Shown: positions 34,567 through 43,384 of the stretch, piece after piece
Layout of the letters: each line of letters begins with the position of its first letter
Position numbering within the stretch: position 1 is the stretch's first letter
Assembly (NCBI GenBank): GCA_036402115.1
Contig: DASWTM010000198.1
Span: 1 to 64,000 of the forward strand
DNA from: Chryseosolibacter sp036402115
GTDB taxonomy: Bacteria; Bacteroidota; Bacteroidia; Cytophagales; Cyclobacteriaceae
DNA length: 64,000 nucleotides
Direction: 5' to 3'
The notes under the pieces: generated by a model
Seen by the model: only the letters and a program-made list of their open reading frames with translations
Database searches by the model: none
What the model was told of the DNA's origin: nothing
Program-made: the position numbers and the translations under genes

Positions 34567-35287
34567 CTGGTTTAGAAAAGAAAACACATTTGAGAATCCA
34601 CTCACCGTTGACATGCATTCTCACCTGCTTCCGCAGTTGGACGATGGCGTGCAGTCGTTTGAAGATGCGCTCGCTATCATCAGTCAACTCAAGGCATTTG
34701 GCTATAAAAAAATAATCACCACTCCGCACATCATCGCGGATACGTACAAAAATTCTCCCGACACGATTCTCCCAAGGCTCGCTGAATTAAACGCTTACCT
34801 TCAACGGGAGAATGCAGACATAAAAATTGAGGCAGCTGCCGAATACTACCTTGACGAAGCGTTGATGCAAAAGGTCACGGCTCACGAACAACTGCTTACC
34901 TTTGGAAAAAAATATCTTCTGTTTGAGACGAATTTTCTCAATGAGCCGATGTTTCTGAAAGAGTTCATCTTTTCTGCTACTACACAGGGATATCGTCTTA
35001 TCCTCGCACATCCCGAGCGCTACATTTTTTTGCAGCACGATATAAAAAAGGCGCAAGACCTTCTGGATCGAGGCGTTCTGTTCCAGGTAAACCTCATCTC
35101 CCTGACAGGCTATTATTCGCGCGAGGCAAAAAAATTGGCTGAAAGACTGATTGCAAACGGACACGTACATTTTCTCGGAACGGATTGTCACACCCTTCAG
35201 CAAACGTCACTTATCAGGAAATCCTTTCGATCCAACTATTTCAAAAAGGCTTTATCGCTACCTTTACTTAATAACACACTGTTATGA
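34559..35287 (+). CDS. CpsB/CapC-type PHP tyrosine phosphatase
   Basis: This 242-residue PHP-domain protein has metal ligands in VDMHSHLLPQLDDGVQS (about 18-34), TTPHII, YYLDEALM, LAHPERY and the final GTDCHT. Metal-dependent phosphatases of this family dephosphorylate the Tyr cluster of BY-kinases. The gene starts with GTG inside the end of the kinase gene and its last 4 nt overlap the next start. Kinase and phosphatase are therefore translationally coupled, as expected for cyclic control of polysaccharide assembly. Confidence 0.92.
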   Translation: MFNWFRKENTFENPLTVDMHSHLLPQLDDGVQSFEDALAIISQLKAFGYKKIITTPHIIADTYKNSPDTILPRLAELNAYLQRENADIKIEAAAEYYLDEALMQKVTAHEQLLTFGKKYLLFETNFLNEPMFLKEFIFSATTQGYRLILAHPERYIFLQHDIKKAQDLLDRGVLFQVNLISLTGYYSREAKKLAERLIANGHVHFLGTDCHTLQQTSLIRKSFRSNYFKKALSLPLLNNTLL

Positions 35288-36270
35288 TTGCAGTTACAGG
35301 CGCTAACGGTTTACTCGGAAGCTACATCGTCAGACGACTTCTTCACGAGAAGAGAGATGTTGTCGCGCTGAAACGTGCTACCAGCGATACTTCACTGCTT
35401 ACGGATGTGGCGTCAAGTATTCGATGGATAAATGCGGACGTAACTAATCCTGTTCAATTGGAAGATGCGTTCAACCATGTAAGCGTGGTGATTCATGCCG
35501 CTGCAATTGTATCCTTCAATCCTCGCCTTGCAAAGAAAATGTTTGAGGTTAACGTCACGGGTACACGCAACGTAGTGAATGCCTGCCTGACTGCCGGTGT
35601 TAAAAAACTCATTCACATAAGTTCTGTTGCCGCCTTGGGTAGGCTAAAGGGTGATACTCATATCGATGAAAATCACAAGTGGATTGACAATCCTATGAAC
35701 ACCACGTATGCGGAAACAAAATACCTCGCAGAGCTGGAAGTTTTCCGCGGCCACGAAGAAGGTTTGAATAGTGTGCTGGTAAATCCTTCGGTAATTCTTG
35801 CTGCCGCAGACTGGGCGAAAAGCAGCGCAAAGCTTTTTAAGTACGTGTGGGACGAACGCAAATTCTACACCGACAAAAACATGAATTTCGTGGACGCGCG
35901 TGATGTTGCTGAAGCGGTCGTCAAACTTGTCGACATTAATGCACCGGGTGAACGTTTTATCCTGAACGCAACGAATCTGGATCTCAAAGAATTCTTTAAA
36001 AAGGTCGCCACACAATTCAATAAAAAAGCTCCCTCCGTTAAGGTGAATCAGTTTATGCTTGAGCTTATTTCGCGTGTCGAAGCAGTGCGATCGTGGGTCA
36101 GCAAGAGTGAACCGCTAATCACCAGGGAAACCGCGCGGATGGCTGGAAGCAACTTCGTCTATAGCAATAAAAAAGTCAGAAAACAACTTAATTTCGAGTT
36201 TCAATCGATTGACGACACAATCAAATGGTGTTGCGAATACTACATTGCACGCGCGAACGCTAAAAAATGA
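35284..36270 (+). CDS. NAD-dependent epimerase/dehydratase (extended SDR)
   Basis: This 328-residue Rossmann protein has GANGLLGSYIVRRLL (GxxGxxG) at the N-terminus, a catalytic Ser in HISSVAALG (about 110-118), and YAETK (about 140-144) as the Tyr-Lys pair. The C-terminal half resembles dihydroflavonol-reductase-like SDRs more than nucleotide-sugar epimerases. It could act on a sugar nucleotide of the polymer or be an unrelated reductase. The start codon overlaps the phosphatase gene by 4 nt, so it is the last gene of this operon; the TPR gene follows after 57 bp. Confidence 0.85.
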   Translation: MIAVTGANGLLGSYIVRRLLHEKRDVVALKRATSDTSLLTDVASSIRWINADVTNPVQLEDAFNHVSVVIHAAAIVSFNPRLAKKMFEVNVTGTRNVVNACLTAGVKKLIHISSVAALGRLKGDTHIDENHKWIDNPMNTTYAETKYLAELEVFRGHEEGLNSVLVNPSVILAAADWAKSSAKLFKYVWDERKFYTDKNMNFVDARDVAEAVVKLVDINAPGERFILNATNLDLKEFFKKVATQFNKKAPSVKVNQFMLELISRVEAVRSWVSKSEPLITRETARMAGSNFVYSNKKVRKQLNFEFQSIDDTIKWCCEYYIARANAKK

Positions 36271-36327
36271 GATAAATCCATTTACCTTTACGGCAGATTT
36301 ACCTATTTTAGGAAAACCAATTAGCCA

Positions 36328-37734
36328 ATGGCGAGAGAATTTCGTAAACGAGAAGAGGAAAACGAGCTGATAAAACGATTTGAAGACCACCTTCGCAAAA
36401 AGAAAGTAGAATTTTTTGATCTTGACGCCTACGAAGAAATTATAGAGTATTATATGATGCGCGGAAAACATACACGCGCACTGCAGGCCGTCAATCAGGC
36501 AATCAATCAGTATCCTTTTTCAACCGAGTTAATCACCATCAAAGCACAAATCCTGACCAATCTCGAGGATTACGATCAGGCGCTTCTGCTATTGGATCAC
36601 GCTCACTCACTGCAGCCAAACGATCCTGAAATTTTTATCACGCGTGGTTCCATACTTTCGCTTCAGGGAAAATTCTCTGACGCCATCGAGAACTACGAGC
36701 TTGCCCTGACACTCGCTGAAGACAAGGATGAAGTCTATTACAACATCGGCCTTGCCAAGCAAAGTATGGACGATTACAAGGGAGCAATTGAAGCGTACAA
36801 GAATGCAATTGAAGTGAACATCAGTCACGATGGCGCGTTGTATGAACTCGCCTATTGTCTTGATCTAACGGGTCAGCTTGAAAGCAGCGTTTCGTATTAC
36901 CAAAAGTTTATTGATGAAGATCCCTACTCGGCAGCAGCGTGGTATAACATGGGGATCGTCTATAACAAATTAGAAAAATACGAAGAGGCATTGCACGCAT
37001 ACGACTATGCGATTACGATAGACGAGAATTTCGCGTCTGCCTATTTCAACATGGGTAATACCTACATGAATCAGTTGCAATACACAAAAGCTCTTGATTC
37101 ATTTAAGAAGACGGTTGAACTGGAGGGGCCGAGTCCTGAAGTTTATTGTTGCATCGGGGCCGCATACGAGAGCCTGGAGCAGTATGAACTGGGCCTAAAA
37201 TATTTTCAGAAAGCCACGAAGCTCGACACACTGTATGATGAGGCTTGGTATGGTGCGGGAGCATGTTTAGAGAAACTGGAGAAATGGCACCAGGCTTTAC
37301 ATTTTTATAACAAGGCCTTAAAGATCCACACCGAAAATGCTGAATACTGGAAAGCGGTGGCGCATGCCGAGTTTAAAATTGGAAATACTATTTCCTGCCT
37401 TGACGCCTACGAGGAAGCCAGCAAACTCGATCCGGAAGATAAAGAAATATGGCTGAACTGGTCATTTGTTTACTATGAGCAGGGGGATTATTCAAAAGCT
37501 ACCGATATTCTTGCCGAAGGATTTGACACGATTCCTGACGATGCCGAACTGTTTTACAGGATGACGGTTTACCTCATTGAAGGAGGCAAATTCAAAGAAG
37601 CCTTTAATTATCTGGAAAATGCGTTAATTTTGGACTTTGATGGTCACTCAGCCCTCTTCGATTTTTTCCCCAAGATCGAGACCCAAAAGGCGCTGCATAA
37701 GATCATCGAACAGTTTAGAAAAGAAAACCATTAA
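36328..37734 (+). CDS. TPR-repeat protein
   Basis: This 468-residue protein is composed almost entirely of tetratricopeptide repeats (about 11-12 units). Examples are ALLLLDHAHSLQPNDPEIFI, YYNIGLAKQSMDDYKGAIEA and AYFNMGNTYMNQLQYTKALD. The N-terminus is highly charged (MAREFRKREEENELIKRFE) and has no signal peptide, so it is cytosolic. TPR arrays bind partner proteins; the partner is unknown. The last base of its stop codon is the first base of the ComA-like start codon (TAATG), so the two are probably translated together. A -7-like TACCTTTA lies at 36283. Confidence 0.88.
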   Translation: MAREFRKREEENELIKRFEDHLRKKKVEFFDLDAYEEIIEYYMMRGKHTRALQAVNQAINQYPFSTELITIKAQILTNLEDYDQALLLLDHAHSLQPNDPEIFITRGSILSLQGKFSDAIENYELALTLAEDKDEVYYNIGLAKQSMDDYKGAIEAYKNAIEVNISHDGALYELAYCLDLTGQLESSVSYYQKFIDEDPYSAAAWYNMGIVYNKLEKYEEALHAYDYAITIDENFASAYFNMGNTYMNQLQYTKALDSFKKTVELEGPSPEVYCCIGAAYESLEQYELGLKYFQKATKLDTLYDEAWYGAGACLEKLEKWHQALHFYNKALKIHTENAEYWKAVAHAEFKIGNTISCLDAYEEASKLDPEDKEIWLNWSFVYYEQGDYSKATDILAEGFDTIPDDAELFYRMTVYLIEGGKFKEAFNYLENALILDFDGHSALFDFFPKIETQKALHKIIEQFRKENH

Positions 37735-38537
37735 TGAATTACGACCTAAAAAATTTGCCTGAGCGTACTAGCAAGCCCAGACAATATGGTTTTACCATGG
37801 CCATGGATAAGGGCCTCAGTGTCAGAGAAGCCGAGGATTTTGTTAGCAATTGTGCCGACCATGTCGACATCGTTAAGCTCGGTTGGGCCACTTCCTTCGT
37901 CACACCTAAGCTGAAAGATAAATTAAGAGTGTATAAAGATGCGGGTCTTCCCGTGTACTTTGGGGGTACCTTGTTCGAGGCTTTTGTCATTCGTGATCAG
38001 TTTGACGAATACCGAAAAATTCTCGACAAGTTCGACATGTCATTCGCAGAAGTGTCCGATGGCTCAATCGACCTCGATCATGACAAAAAGTGCGATTACA
38101 TTACCAAACTTTCTGACCAGGTAACCGTTCTGTCTGAAGTAGGTTCAAAAGATGCGGATAAGATTATTCCACCGTACATGTGGATTGAACTGATGCAAAA
38201 GGAGCTTGATGCAGGCGCGTGGAAAGTAATCGGTGAAGCACGTGAAGGAGGAAATGTCGGACTCTTTCGTTCAACCGGTGAAGTACGCTCCGGTCTCGTG
38301 CAGGAAATTCTCACTAAAATTCCATTCGAAAAAATAATCTGGGAAGCCCCTCAGAAGGCGCAGCAAGTTTGGTTCATCAAATTGCTTGGGGCCAACGTTA
38401 ACCTCGGGAACATTGCTCCGGAAGAAATCATTCCGCTTGAAACAATCCGACTTGGATTGCGAGGCGATACATTCTTACATTTCCTGGGGATCGAAAAAAA
38501 GAAAAACAACTCTGCTCCACCATTTGAAGTTGATTAA
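37734..38537 (+). CDS. phosphosulfolactate synthase-like protein (ComA family)
   Basis: The 267-residue protein matches the ComA TIM-barrel family: RQYGFTMAMDKGLSVREAED at the N-terminus, VDIVKLGWATSFVT (about 43-56), YFGGTLFEAFVI, and EVSDGSIDL (about 106-114). KVIGEAREGGNVGLF is at about 162-176, and IWEAPQKAQQVWFI follows. ComA adds sulfite to phosphoenolpyruvate, giving phosphosulfolactate for coenzyme M in methanogens. In bacteria homologues occur without the rest of that pathway. A sulfonate-forming role (for example towards sulfonolipids, which occur in Bacteroidota) is possible. The coupled TPR gene gives no hint. The family call is firm and the function tentative. Confidence 0.87.
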   Translation: MNYDLKNLPERTSKPRQYGFTMAMDKGLSVREAEDFVSNCADHVDIVKLGWATSFVTPKLKDKLRVYKDAGLPVYFGGTLFEAFVIRDQFDEYRKILDKFDMSFAEVSDGSIDLDHDKKCDYITKLSDQVTVLSEVGSKDADKIIPPYMWIELMQKELDAGAWKVIGEAREGGNVGLFRSTGEVRSGLVQEILTKIPFEKIIWEAPQKAQQVWFIKLLGANVNLGNIAPEEIIPLETIRLGLRGDTFLHFLGIEKKKNNSAPPFEVD

Positions 38538-38822
38538 TTATCGACTGGCGGATGAACCGACTGTTTAACGTCCGACATCTCCCGTTAACGCAAAATTTCA
38601 CTACTCATTATCAAATGATTACGTGTTTTGAGCGGAAAAATTCCAGCCCGTTATTCAATGTCATTAGTGCTTTGAAATCCAATGCAGGTTGACTACATTT
38701 TGGCCCTTTTAAAGCATTAAGAACCAAACAGATCCTCAGATTTTCTGCCAGTTTGTAGTGGCGAAAACGAATTGAAGTGGGAATAAATTGAAGTTAGCAG
38801 AAAGAAAACCAAAAATCTGAAC

Positions 38823-39566
38823 ATGGAAAAAGTATTCGGACTGATAGGGCAAACCGTTAGTCACTCGTTCTCTAAACAATATTTTGATGAAAAATTTTTC
38901 CGCGAAGGACTCCGCGATCATCATTACGAATTGTTCCCCTTGAAGAATATTAAAGAGATTGAGACACTGATTAAGGATACAAAGGGGCTTACTGGTCTTA
39001 ATGTAACACTCCCGTATAAAGAACAAGTGATCAATTTTCTCGATGAAGTTGACCCCGTAGCTAAAAGTATTGGCGCTGTTAACGTCATCAAGTTTAAGGA
39101 TGGCAAGCGGAAAGGCTTCAATACAGACTCGGATGCATTTTATGAAACACTTGAGAAGTGGCTTCCGAAAGACCGCAAGTTTCAAGCCCTCGTACTTGGT
39201 TCTGGCGGCTCGTCAAAAGCCGTTCAGGTTGCACTTCAGAAATTAGGTGTTGAATTCAAAGTAGTATCGCGAGAAGCGAAAAAAGGAACACTTACTTACG
39301 CTGATCTCGAAAAAGATCCAAAAGTTATCGCTAACTCGAAGCTCGTTATCAATACAACGCCACTGGGCATGCATCCGAACACAGAAGCGATGCCTCCAAT
39401 TGATTTTGAAGAAATTGGCGCTGACCACTTTGTTTATGACCTGATCTACAACCCGGCACGAACCCAGTTCTTGCAAAAAGCAGAGATCCATGGCGCCAAG
39501 ATCAAGAACGGCCTGGAAATGCTGCACGTGCAGGCGGAGAAGTCCTGGAAGATATGGAATAACTAA
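38823..39566 (+). CDS. aroE: shikimate dehydrogenase
   Basis: This 247-residue enzyme reduces 3-dehydroshikimate with NADPH, the fourth step of the shikimate pathway. Substrate-binding Ser residues are in GQTVSHSFSKQYF (residues 9-21), the catalytic Lys is in GLNVTLPYKE (about 58-67), Asp is in GFNTDSDAF, and the cofactor loop is LGSGGSSKAV. It is slightly shorter than the E. coli enzyme (272), as is common in Bacteroidota. It follows a 285-bp gap in which I see no clear promoter, and element E abuts its stop codon. Confidence 0.93.
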   Translation: MEKVFGLIGQTVSHSFSKQYFDEKFFREGLRDHHYELFPLKNIKEIETLIKDTKGLTGLNVTLPYKEQVINFLDEVDPVAKSIGAVNVIKFKDGKRKGFNTDSDAFYETLEKWLPKDRKFQALVLGSGGSSKAVQVALQKLGVEFKVVSREAKKGTLTYADLEKDPKVIANSKLVINTTPLGMHPNTEAMPPIDFEEIGADHFVYDLIYNPARTQFLQKAEIHGAKIKNGLEMLHVQAEKSWKIWNN

Positions 39567-39785
39567 AATTTTAGATTCCAGATTTCTGATTTAAGATTTA
39601 GGACCACGCACAAACCATTGTTCAGGACGTAGCGTCACACCTGAAAACTTTTTGCATCCTTTCTGTTGTTAGTGACATACTGCTGTCACTAGCCTATTAG
39701 ATTTTTGATTGTTGGATTCGTTCCACGCTTACAACACAGATGTTGAAAAGCCTGCCAAAATCTAAAATCTGAAATCTAAAATCTT
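39565..39785. repeat. inverted heptamer array, element E (word NAGATTT)
   Basis: Five 7-bp units at 39565-39599 (the first, AAAATTT, overlaps the aroE stop) match the word NAGATTT. Four inverted units (AAATCTN) lie at 39758-39785, just before uvrB, with a 158-nt spacer. The spacer contains a third decayed run (TAGATTT, TTGATTG, TTGGATT at 39698-39718) and an 8-bp hairpin, TAGTGACA/TGTCACTA (39670-39691). The word is the same as in element A, 38 kb away, but the spacers are not alike. Confidence 0.75.
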
Positions 39786-39796
39786 AAATTGACAAT

Positions 39797-41815
39797 ATGG
39801 AATTTCAACTAACCAGCGAATACGTACCTACAGGCGACCAGCCGAAAGCTATTGAGCAATTAGTCGCTGGAGTTAATGATGGTGAACCGCACCAGACTTT
39901 GCTTGGGGTGACGGGATCCGGCAAGACTTTTACAGTCGCCAATGTAATCGCGCAGGTTAACAAACCAACGCTGGTACTGAGTCATAACAAAACACTCGCT
40001 GCCCAACTTTACGGAGAATTCAAACAGTTTTTTCCGAACAATGCGGTCGAGTACTTCATTTCTTACTACGATTACTATCAACCGGAAGCATTCATCCCCT
40101 CATCGAATCTTTACATCGAAAAAGATCTTTCGATCAATGAAGAGATCGAGAAATTGAGATTGAGTGCAACCTCATCCCTGCTTACCGGCAGACGCGATGT
40201 AATTGTTGTCGCTTCTGTTTCGTGTATTTATGGTATCGGAAACCCCGATGAGTTTGGAAAGAATGTGATCAAGCTGAAGGTGGGCGAAATGGTGGCAAGA
40301 AACAGGCTACTGTTCGCGTTGGTCGATATCCTATACCATCGGACCGAAGTTGAATTCAAACGTGGTACATTTCGCGTTAAAGGTGATACGGTTGATATAT
40401 TTCTCGCGTACGCGGATTATGCCGTCAGAATTTATTTCTATGGCGATGAAATCGAGTCCATTCAACGCATTGACCCAATCTCTGGAAAGAAACTGAGCGA
40501 TGAGAAAGTGGTGACTATTTTTCCGGCAAACCTCTTCGTGACTGGAAAGGACTCACTGCATGTGGCGATGAAAGAGATTCAGGATGACATGGTACGACAG
40601 GTTGGATATTTTGAATCCGAACTTCGCCACCTTGAAGCCAAGCGGTTGAAGGAACGTACCGAGTTCGATCTTGAGATGATGCGTGAACTTGGCTACTGCT
40701 CAGGTATCGAGAACTACTCACGGTATTTTGACCGCAGACAACCCGGGGCAAGACCCTTCTGCCTGATCGACTATTTCCCGGATGATTTCCTGATGGTAAT
40801 TGATGAGAGTCACGTCACCGTTCCACAGGTACGGGCGATGTGGGGTGGTGACCGATCCCGGAAAGTAAACCTCGTTGACTTCGGATTTCGCCTACCCTCA
40901 GCGTTGGATAACAGACCACTCACATTCAATGAATTCGAAGCATTGTTGAACCAGGTGATCTATGTCAGTGCGACACCAAGCGAATATGAATTGCGTAAGT
41001 CAGAAGGAATTGTTGTCGAACAATTGATTCGACCTACCGGCTTGCTTGATCCCCAGATCGATGTTCGTCCGAGCAAGAACCAAATCGATGATTTGCTTGA
41101 AGAGATCGATGAACGCGTGAAAAAGAAAGAGCGTGTTCTGGTGACTACCCTCACCAAGAGAATGGCTGAAGAGCTGACGAAGTTTATGGAACGTGCGGGT
41201 ATCAAGTGTCGATACATTCACTCGGAAGTCCATACGCTTGAACGCGTGGAAATTCTGCGGGAATTACGCCTCGGTGTCTACGATGTTCTGGTTGGTGTGA
41301 ACTTACTTCGCGAAGGGCTTGACTTACCGGAAGTGTCTCTTGTAGCAATTCTCGATGCAGATAAAGAGGGATTCCTTCGAAACCAAAGGTCGTTGGTGCA
41401 AACGATAGGCCGTGCTGCACGAAACGAGAACGGCCGCGTGATCATGTATGCGGATACAGTGACGGAGTCCATGCAGGTGGCCATCGAAGAAACGAATCGC
41501 AGGCGTTCCGTGCAGGAAGAATACAACAAGAAGCACGGCATTGTACCGAAGACTGTTCTCAAGTCCAAAGACTCCATCTTAGGTCAAACTAAGGTTGCCG
41601 ACTCTAAGAAAGGAAAGCGGGCATACATCGAAGAGGAAGAGGCTACCCTTGCTGCGGATCCCGTGGTGGCATACCTCAGCAAAGACGAATTGCAGAAGAT
41701 GGCGGAACGGACACGAAAAGCTATGGAAAAAGCTGCGAAAGAACTCGAGTTCATGGAAGCTGCAAAACTCCGGGACGAGTACACGGCATTGCAGAAGCTC
41801 ATTGCTGAGAAATAG
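39797..41815 (+). CDS. uvrB: excinuclease ABC subunit B
   Basis: This 672-residue DNA-repair helicase receives damaged DNA from UvrA and positions UvrC. Motif I is LLGVTGSGKTFTVANV (about 35-50). The beta-hairpin region has YYDYYQPEAFIPSSNLYIEK (about 93-112). MVIDESHVT is motif II, and GLDLPEVSLVAILDADKEGF and QTIGRAARN are motifs V-VI. The C-terminal UVR motif (KAMEKAAKELEFMEAAKLRD) binds UvrC. Length and all motifs are standard. It stands alone between element E and a small secreted-protein gene. Confidence 0.97.
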   Translation: MEFQLTSEYVPTGDQPKAIEQLVAGVNDGEPHQTLLGVTGSGKTFTVANVIAQVNKPTLVLSHNKTLAAQLYGEFKQFFPNNAVEYFISYYDYYQPEAFIPSSNLYIEKDLSINEEIEKLRLSATSSLLTGRRDVIVVASVSCIYGIGNPDEFGKNVIKLKVGEMVARNRLLFALVDILYHRTEVEFKRGTFRVKGDTVDIFLAYADYAVRIYFYGDEIESIQRIDPISGKKLSDEKVVTIFPANLFVTGKDSLHVAMKEIQDDMVRQVGYFESELRHLEAKRLKERTEFDLEMMRELGYCSGIENYSRYFDRRQPGARPFCLIDYFPDDFLMVIDESHVTVPQVRAMWGGDRSRKVNLVDFGFRLPSALDNRPLTFNEFEALLNQVIYVSATPSEYELRKSEGIVVEQLIRPTGLLDPQIDVRPSKNQIDDLLEEIDERVKKKERVLVTTLTKRMAEELTKFMERAGIKCRYIHSEVHTLERVEILRELRLGVYDVLVGVNLLREGLDLPEVSLVAILDADKEGFLRNQRSLVQTIGRAARNENGRVIMYADTVTESMQVAIEETNRRRSVQEEYNKKHGIVPKTVLKSKDSILGQTKVADSKKGKRAYIEEEEATLAADPVVAYLSKDELQKMAERTRKAMEKAAKELEFMEAAKLRDEYTALQKLIAEK

Positions 41816-41884
41816 GCGTCATGCATGGAATAGCTGACGGAATAGTTTTTTAACAACTATGTAAAGATTTGTAATTTCCCGGCC

Positions 41885-42313
41885 GTGAACAAGCTTGCAC
41901 TTTTCGTTTTGTTTTTTGTATCAACTACGGCTTGTGTCTCACAATCTAAAAACGACCTTTTGATTGGCGTTCAGACCGATCTTATAAAAACAAACAACAC
42001 CGCCTATTTTCAACGTTTTCAATTCGGAGCGGAAGGGAATTACTTCCTTCACAAAAAATTCAGTGCCACCGGTGGAATTGAGTACTGGTCTGGTAGCAGG
42101 CAATTAAGCCTAACGACCGGAGCGCGCTGGTATCCTATTGAGGACGCGTTCTTTCGCTTTCGTGGATTGCTTGGAGCCAACGACTTTGCGATTGGTGGCG
42201 GTTGGTCAATGCCTGTGAAAACAACAAATCTGAGGTTTGAAGCACTAAGCGATTTCTACTTCGCAGGACATATAGCGATACGAGCCGGATTTACCTACAC
42301 GTTTCCGTTATAG
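41885..42313 (+). CDS. small secreted beta-barrel-like protein, unknown
   Basis: This 142-residue protein begins with GTG and a signal peptide (NKLALFVLFFVSTTACVSQ). The rest alternates aromatic and polar residues as in outer-membrane strands (YFQRFQFGAEGNYFLHKKF, then GGIEYWSGSRQLSLTTGARW). It ends in TFPL. It could be an 8-stranded OmpA/OmpW-type barrel of minimal size. I do not recognise a family. It lies 69 bp after uvrB, whose stop is followed only by a weak 5-bp hairpin. Confidence 0.65.
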   Translation: MNKLALFVLFFVSTTACVSQSKNDLLIGVQTDLIKTNNTAYFQRFQFGAEGNYFLHKKFSATGGIEYWSGSRQLSLTTGARWYPIEDAFFRFRGLLGANDFAIGGGWSMPVKTTNLRFEALSDFYFAGHIAIRAGFTYTFPL

Positions 42314-42411
42314 GCTTTTTGTGTAATCTGAAAACTCCAGTGAGCATGGCGACACTATCAGCTATCATTCCAGGCAACAGGAGGAACAAACAATAGAGGA
42401 GATAGTCGATA

Positions 42412-43299
42412 TTAATTGTGTGATTCCGCTGCTACATGCTCGTAGATTTTTCTTGAGACTTCGGCCATGGCATTAATGCCCGCATCTTCGTCTTCAAGCT
42501 CTTTTGACAAGAGTACCAGCACATATTTATTACCATCCGGAAGAATCACAATTCCCGAATCGTGGCGTACCCCGGTAATGTTTCCGGTTTTGTGGGCGAC
42601 CTTCACGTCAGCGGGCAGCAACGCTGGAATGATCTCGTTGAACTTCTGGTCCAGAAGAATGTTTTCCATTCTCTCACAGAATGCAGCGGTAATGAATTGT
42701 CGTTGGGCAATTCCTTCAAACAAAACCATGAGATCATATGCTGTCGTAACGTTATTCATTCCTTTTTCATAGGCTTTGCTGTCTTCGACACCACGGAGCA
42801 CTTTTGTATTATAGATGCCGAGGCTTTTCAATGTCTCGGTAACCTCTTTCGCATCTACCAACTCAATGATCATATTTGTGGCAAGGTTACTGCTGGAAAT
42901 AATCATGTCATACACCAATTGATCCACAGTACGTTTTGACCCAAGATGTTTGTACAACTCCTGTTCACTGTCATCAGCAGATGAAAGGGCAAAGGCGCTG
43001 CTATCGACAATACTTTTGAATTCGTTCTTGAGGATGAGTGAATCGTTTAGTGCAAACTTTCCCTGATGTACCTGATTGAACACCTCGATCATCACGGGCG
43101 TTTTCATTGTACTGGCGGCATGGAAGATCTCATGCTCATGAATAAAAAGTGTCTCTCCTGTTTGTAAGTTTTTAAACGCAACAGCAAATATCCCTTTCTG
43201 TTTCGCAAAAATCTCATTTACGTCCTTCATCAGTTGTGGGTCATCTTTAGGTTGGCATGAAACGATTGTTATACTGAGGAGCAGAAAAAACTTTTTCAT
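42412..43299 (-). CDS. class A beta-lactamase-like serine hydrolase, lipoprotein
   Basis: From the ATG at 43299 the product has 295 residues with a lipoprotein signal (MKKFFLLLSITIVSC, Cys15). A longer reading to 43359 would run through the sod terminator and is rejected. Class A motifs are present: STMK with Ser63 and Lys66, SSN in ISSSNLATN, an omega-loop-like RGVEDSKAYEKGMNN that carries a Glu, and KTG in AHKTGNITG. It may hydrolyse beta-lactams or act on another peptidoglycan-related substrate; members of this Bacteroidota branch are often annotated only as serine hydrolases. It is envelope-anchored, facing the periplasm. Confidence 0.87.
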   Translation of the reverse strand: MKKFFLLLSITIVSCQPKDDPQLMKDVNEIFAKQKGIFAVAFKNLQTGETLFIHEHEIFHAASTMKTPVMIEVFNQVHQGKFALNDSLILKNEFKSIVDSSAFALSSADDSEQELYKHLGSKRTVDQLVYDMIISSSNLATNMIIELVDAKEVTETLKSLGIYNTKVLRGVEDSKAYEKGMNNVTTAYDLMVLFEGIAQRQFITAAFCERMENILLDQKFNEIIPALLPADVKVAHKTGNITGVRHDSGIVILPDGNKYVLVLLSKELEDEDAGINAMAEVSRKIYEHVAAESHN

Positions 43300-43328
43300 A
43301 GCAGTGAAGATAGCCACAACCCGGGGAC

Positions 43329-43357
43329 AAAAAAAAGGCTTCCGAAACACGGAAGCC
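43329..43357 (-). terminator. Rho-independent terminator of sod
   Basis: The stem GGCTTCCG/CGGAAGCC (43337-43344 with 43350-43357) has a 5-nt loop. On the minus strand it is followed by eight T (43329-43336). It lies 27 bp after the sod stop and before the beta-lactamase start. Confidence 0.9.
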
Positions 43358-43384
43358 AAATCGTATAGGTAATAACGTCAGAGA

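Noticed and set aside
29794..36270. Complete capsule biosynthesis locus
   Set aside because: Export, kinase, phosphatase and one transferase are present, but no flippase, polymerase or initiating phosphosugar transferase was found in the window; it is an incomplete set or is completed elsewhere.
41817..41852. Terminator after uvrB (CGTCA/TGACG then a T run)
   Set aside because: The stem is only 5 bp with a 13-nt loop, and the T run begins 6 bp after it; too weak to list.
43300..43359. N-terminal 20-residue extension of the beta-lactamase-like protein
   Set aside because: It would encode through the sod terminator hairpin and place a basic segment before a clear lipoprotein signal; the ATG at 43299 is preferred.
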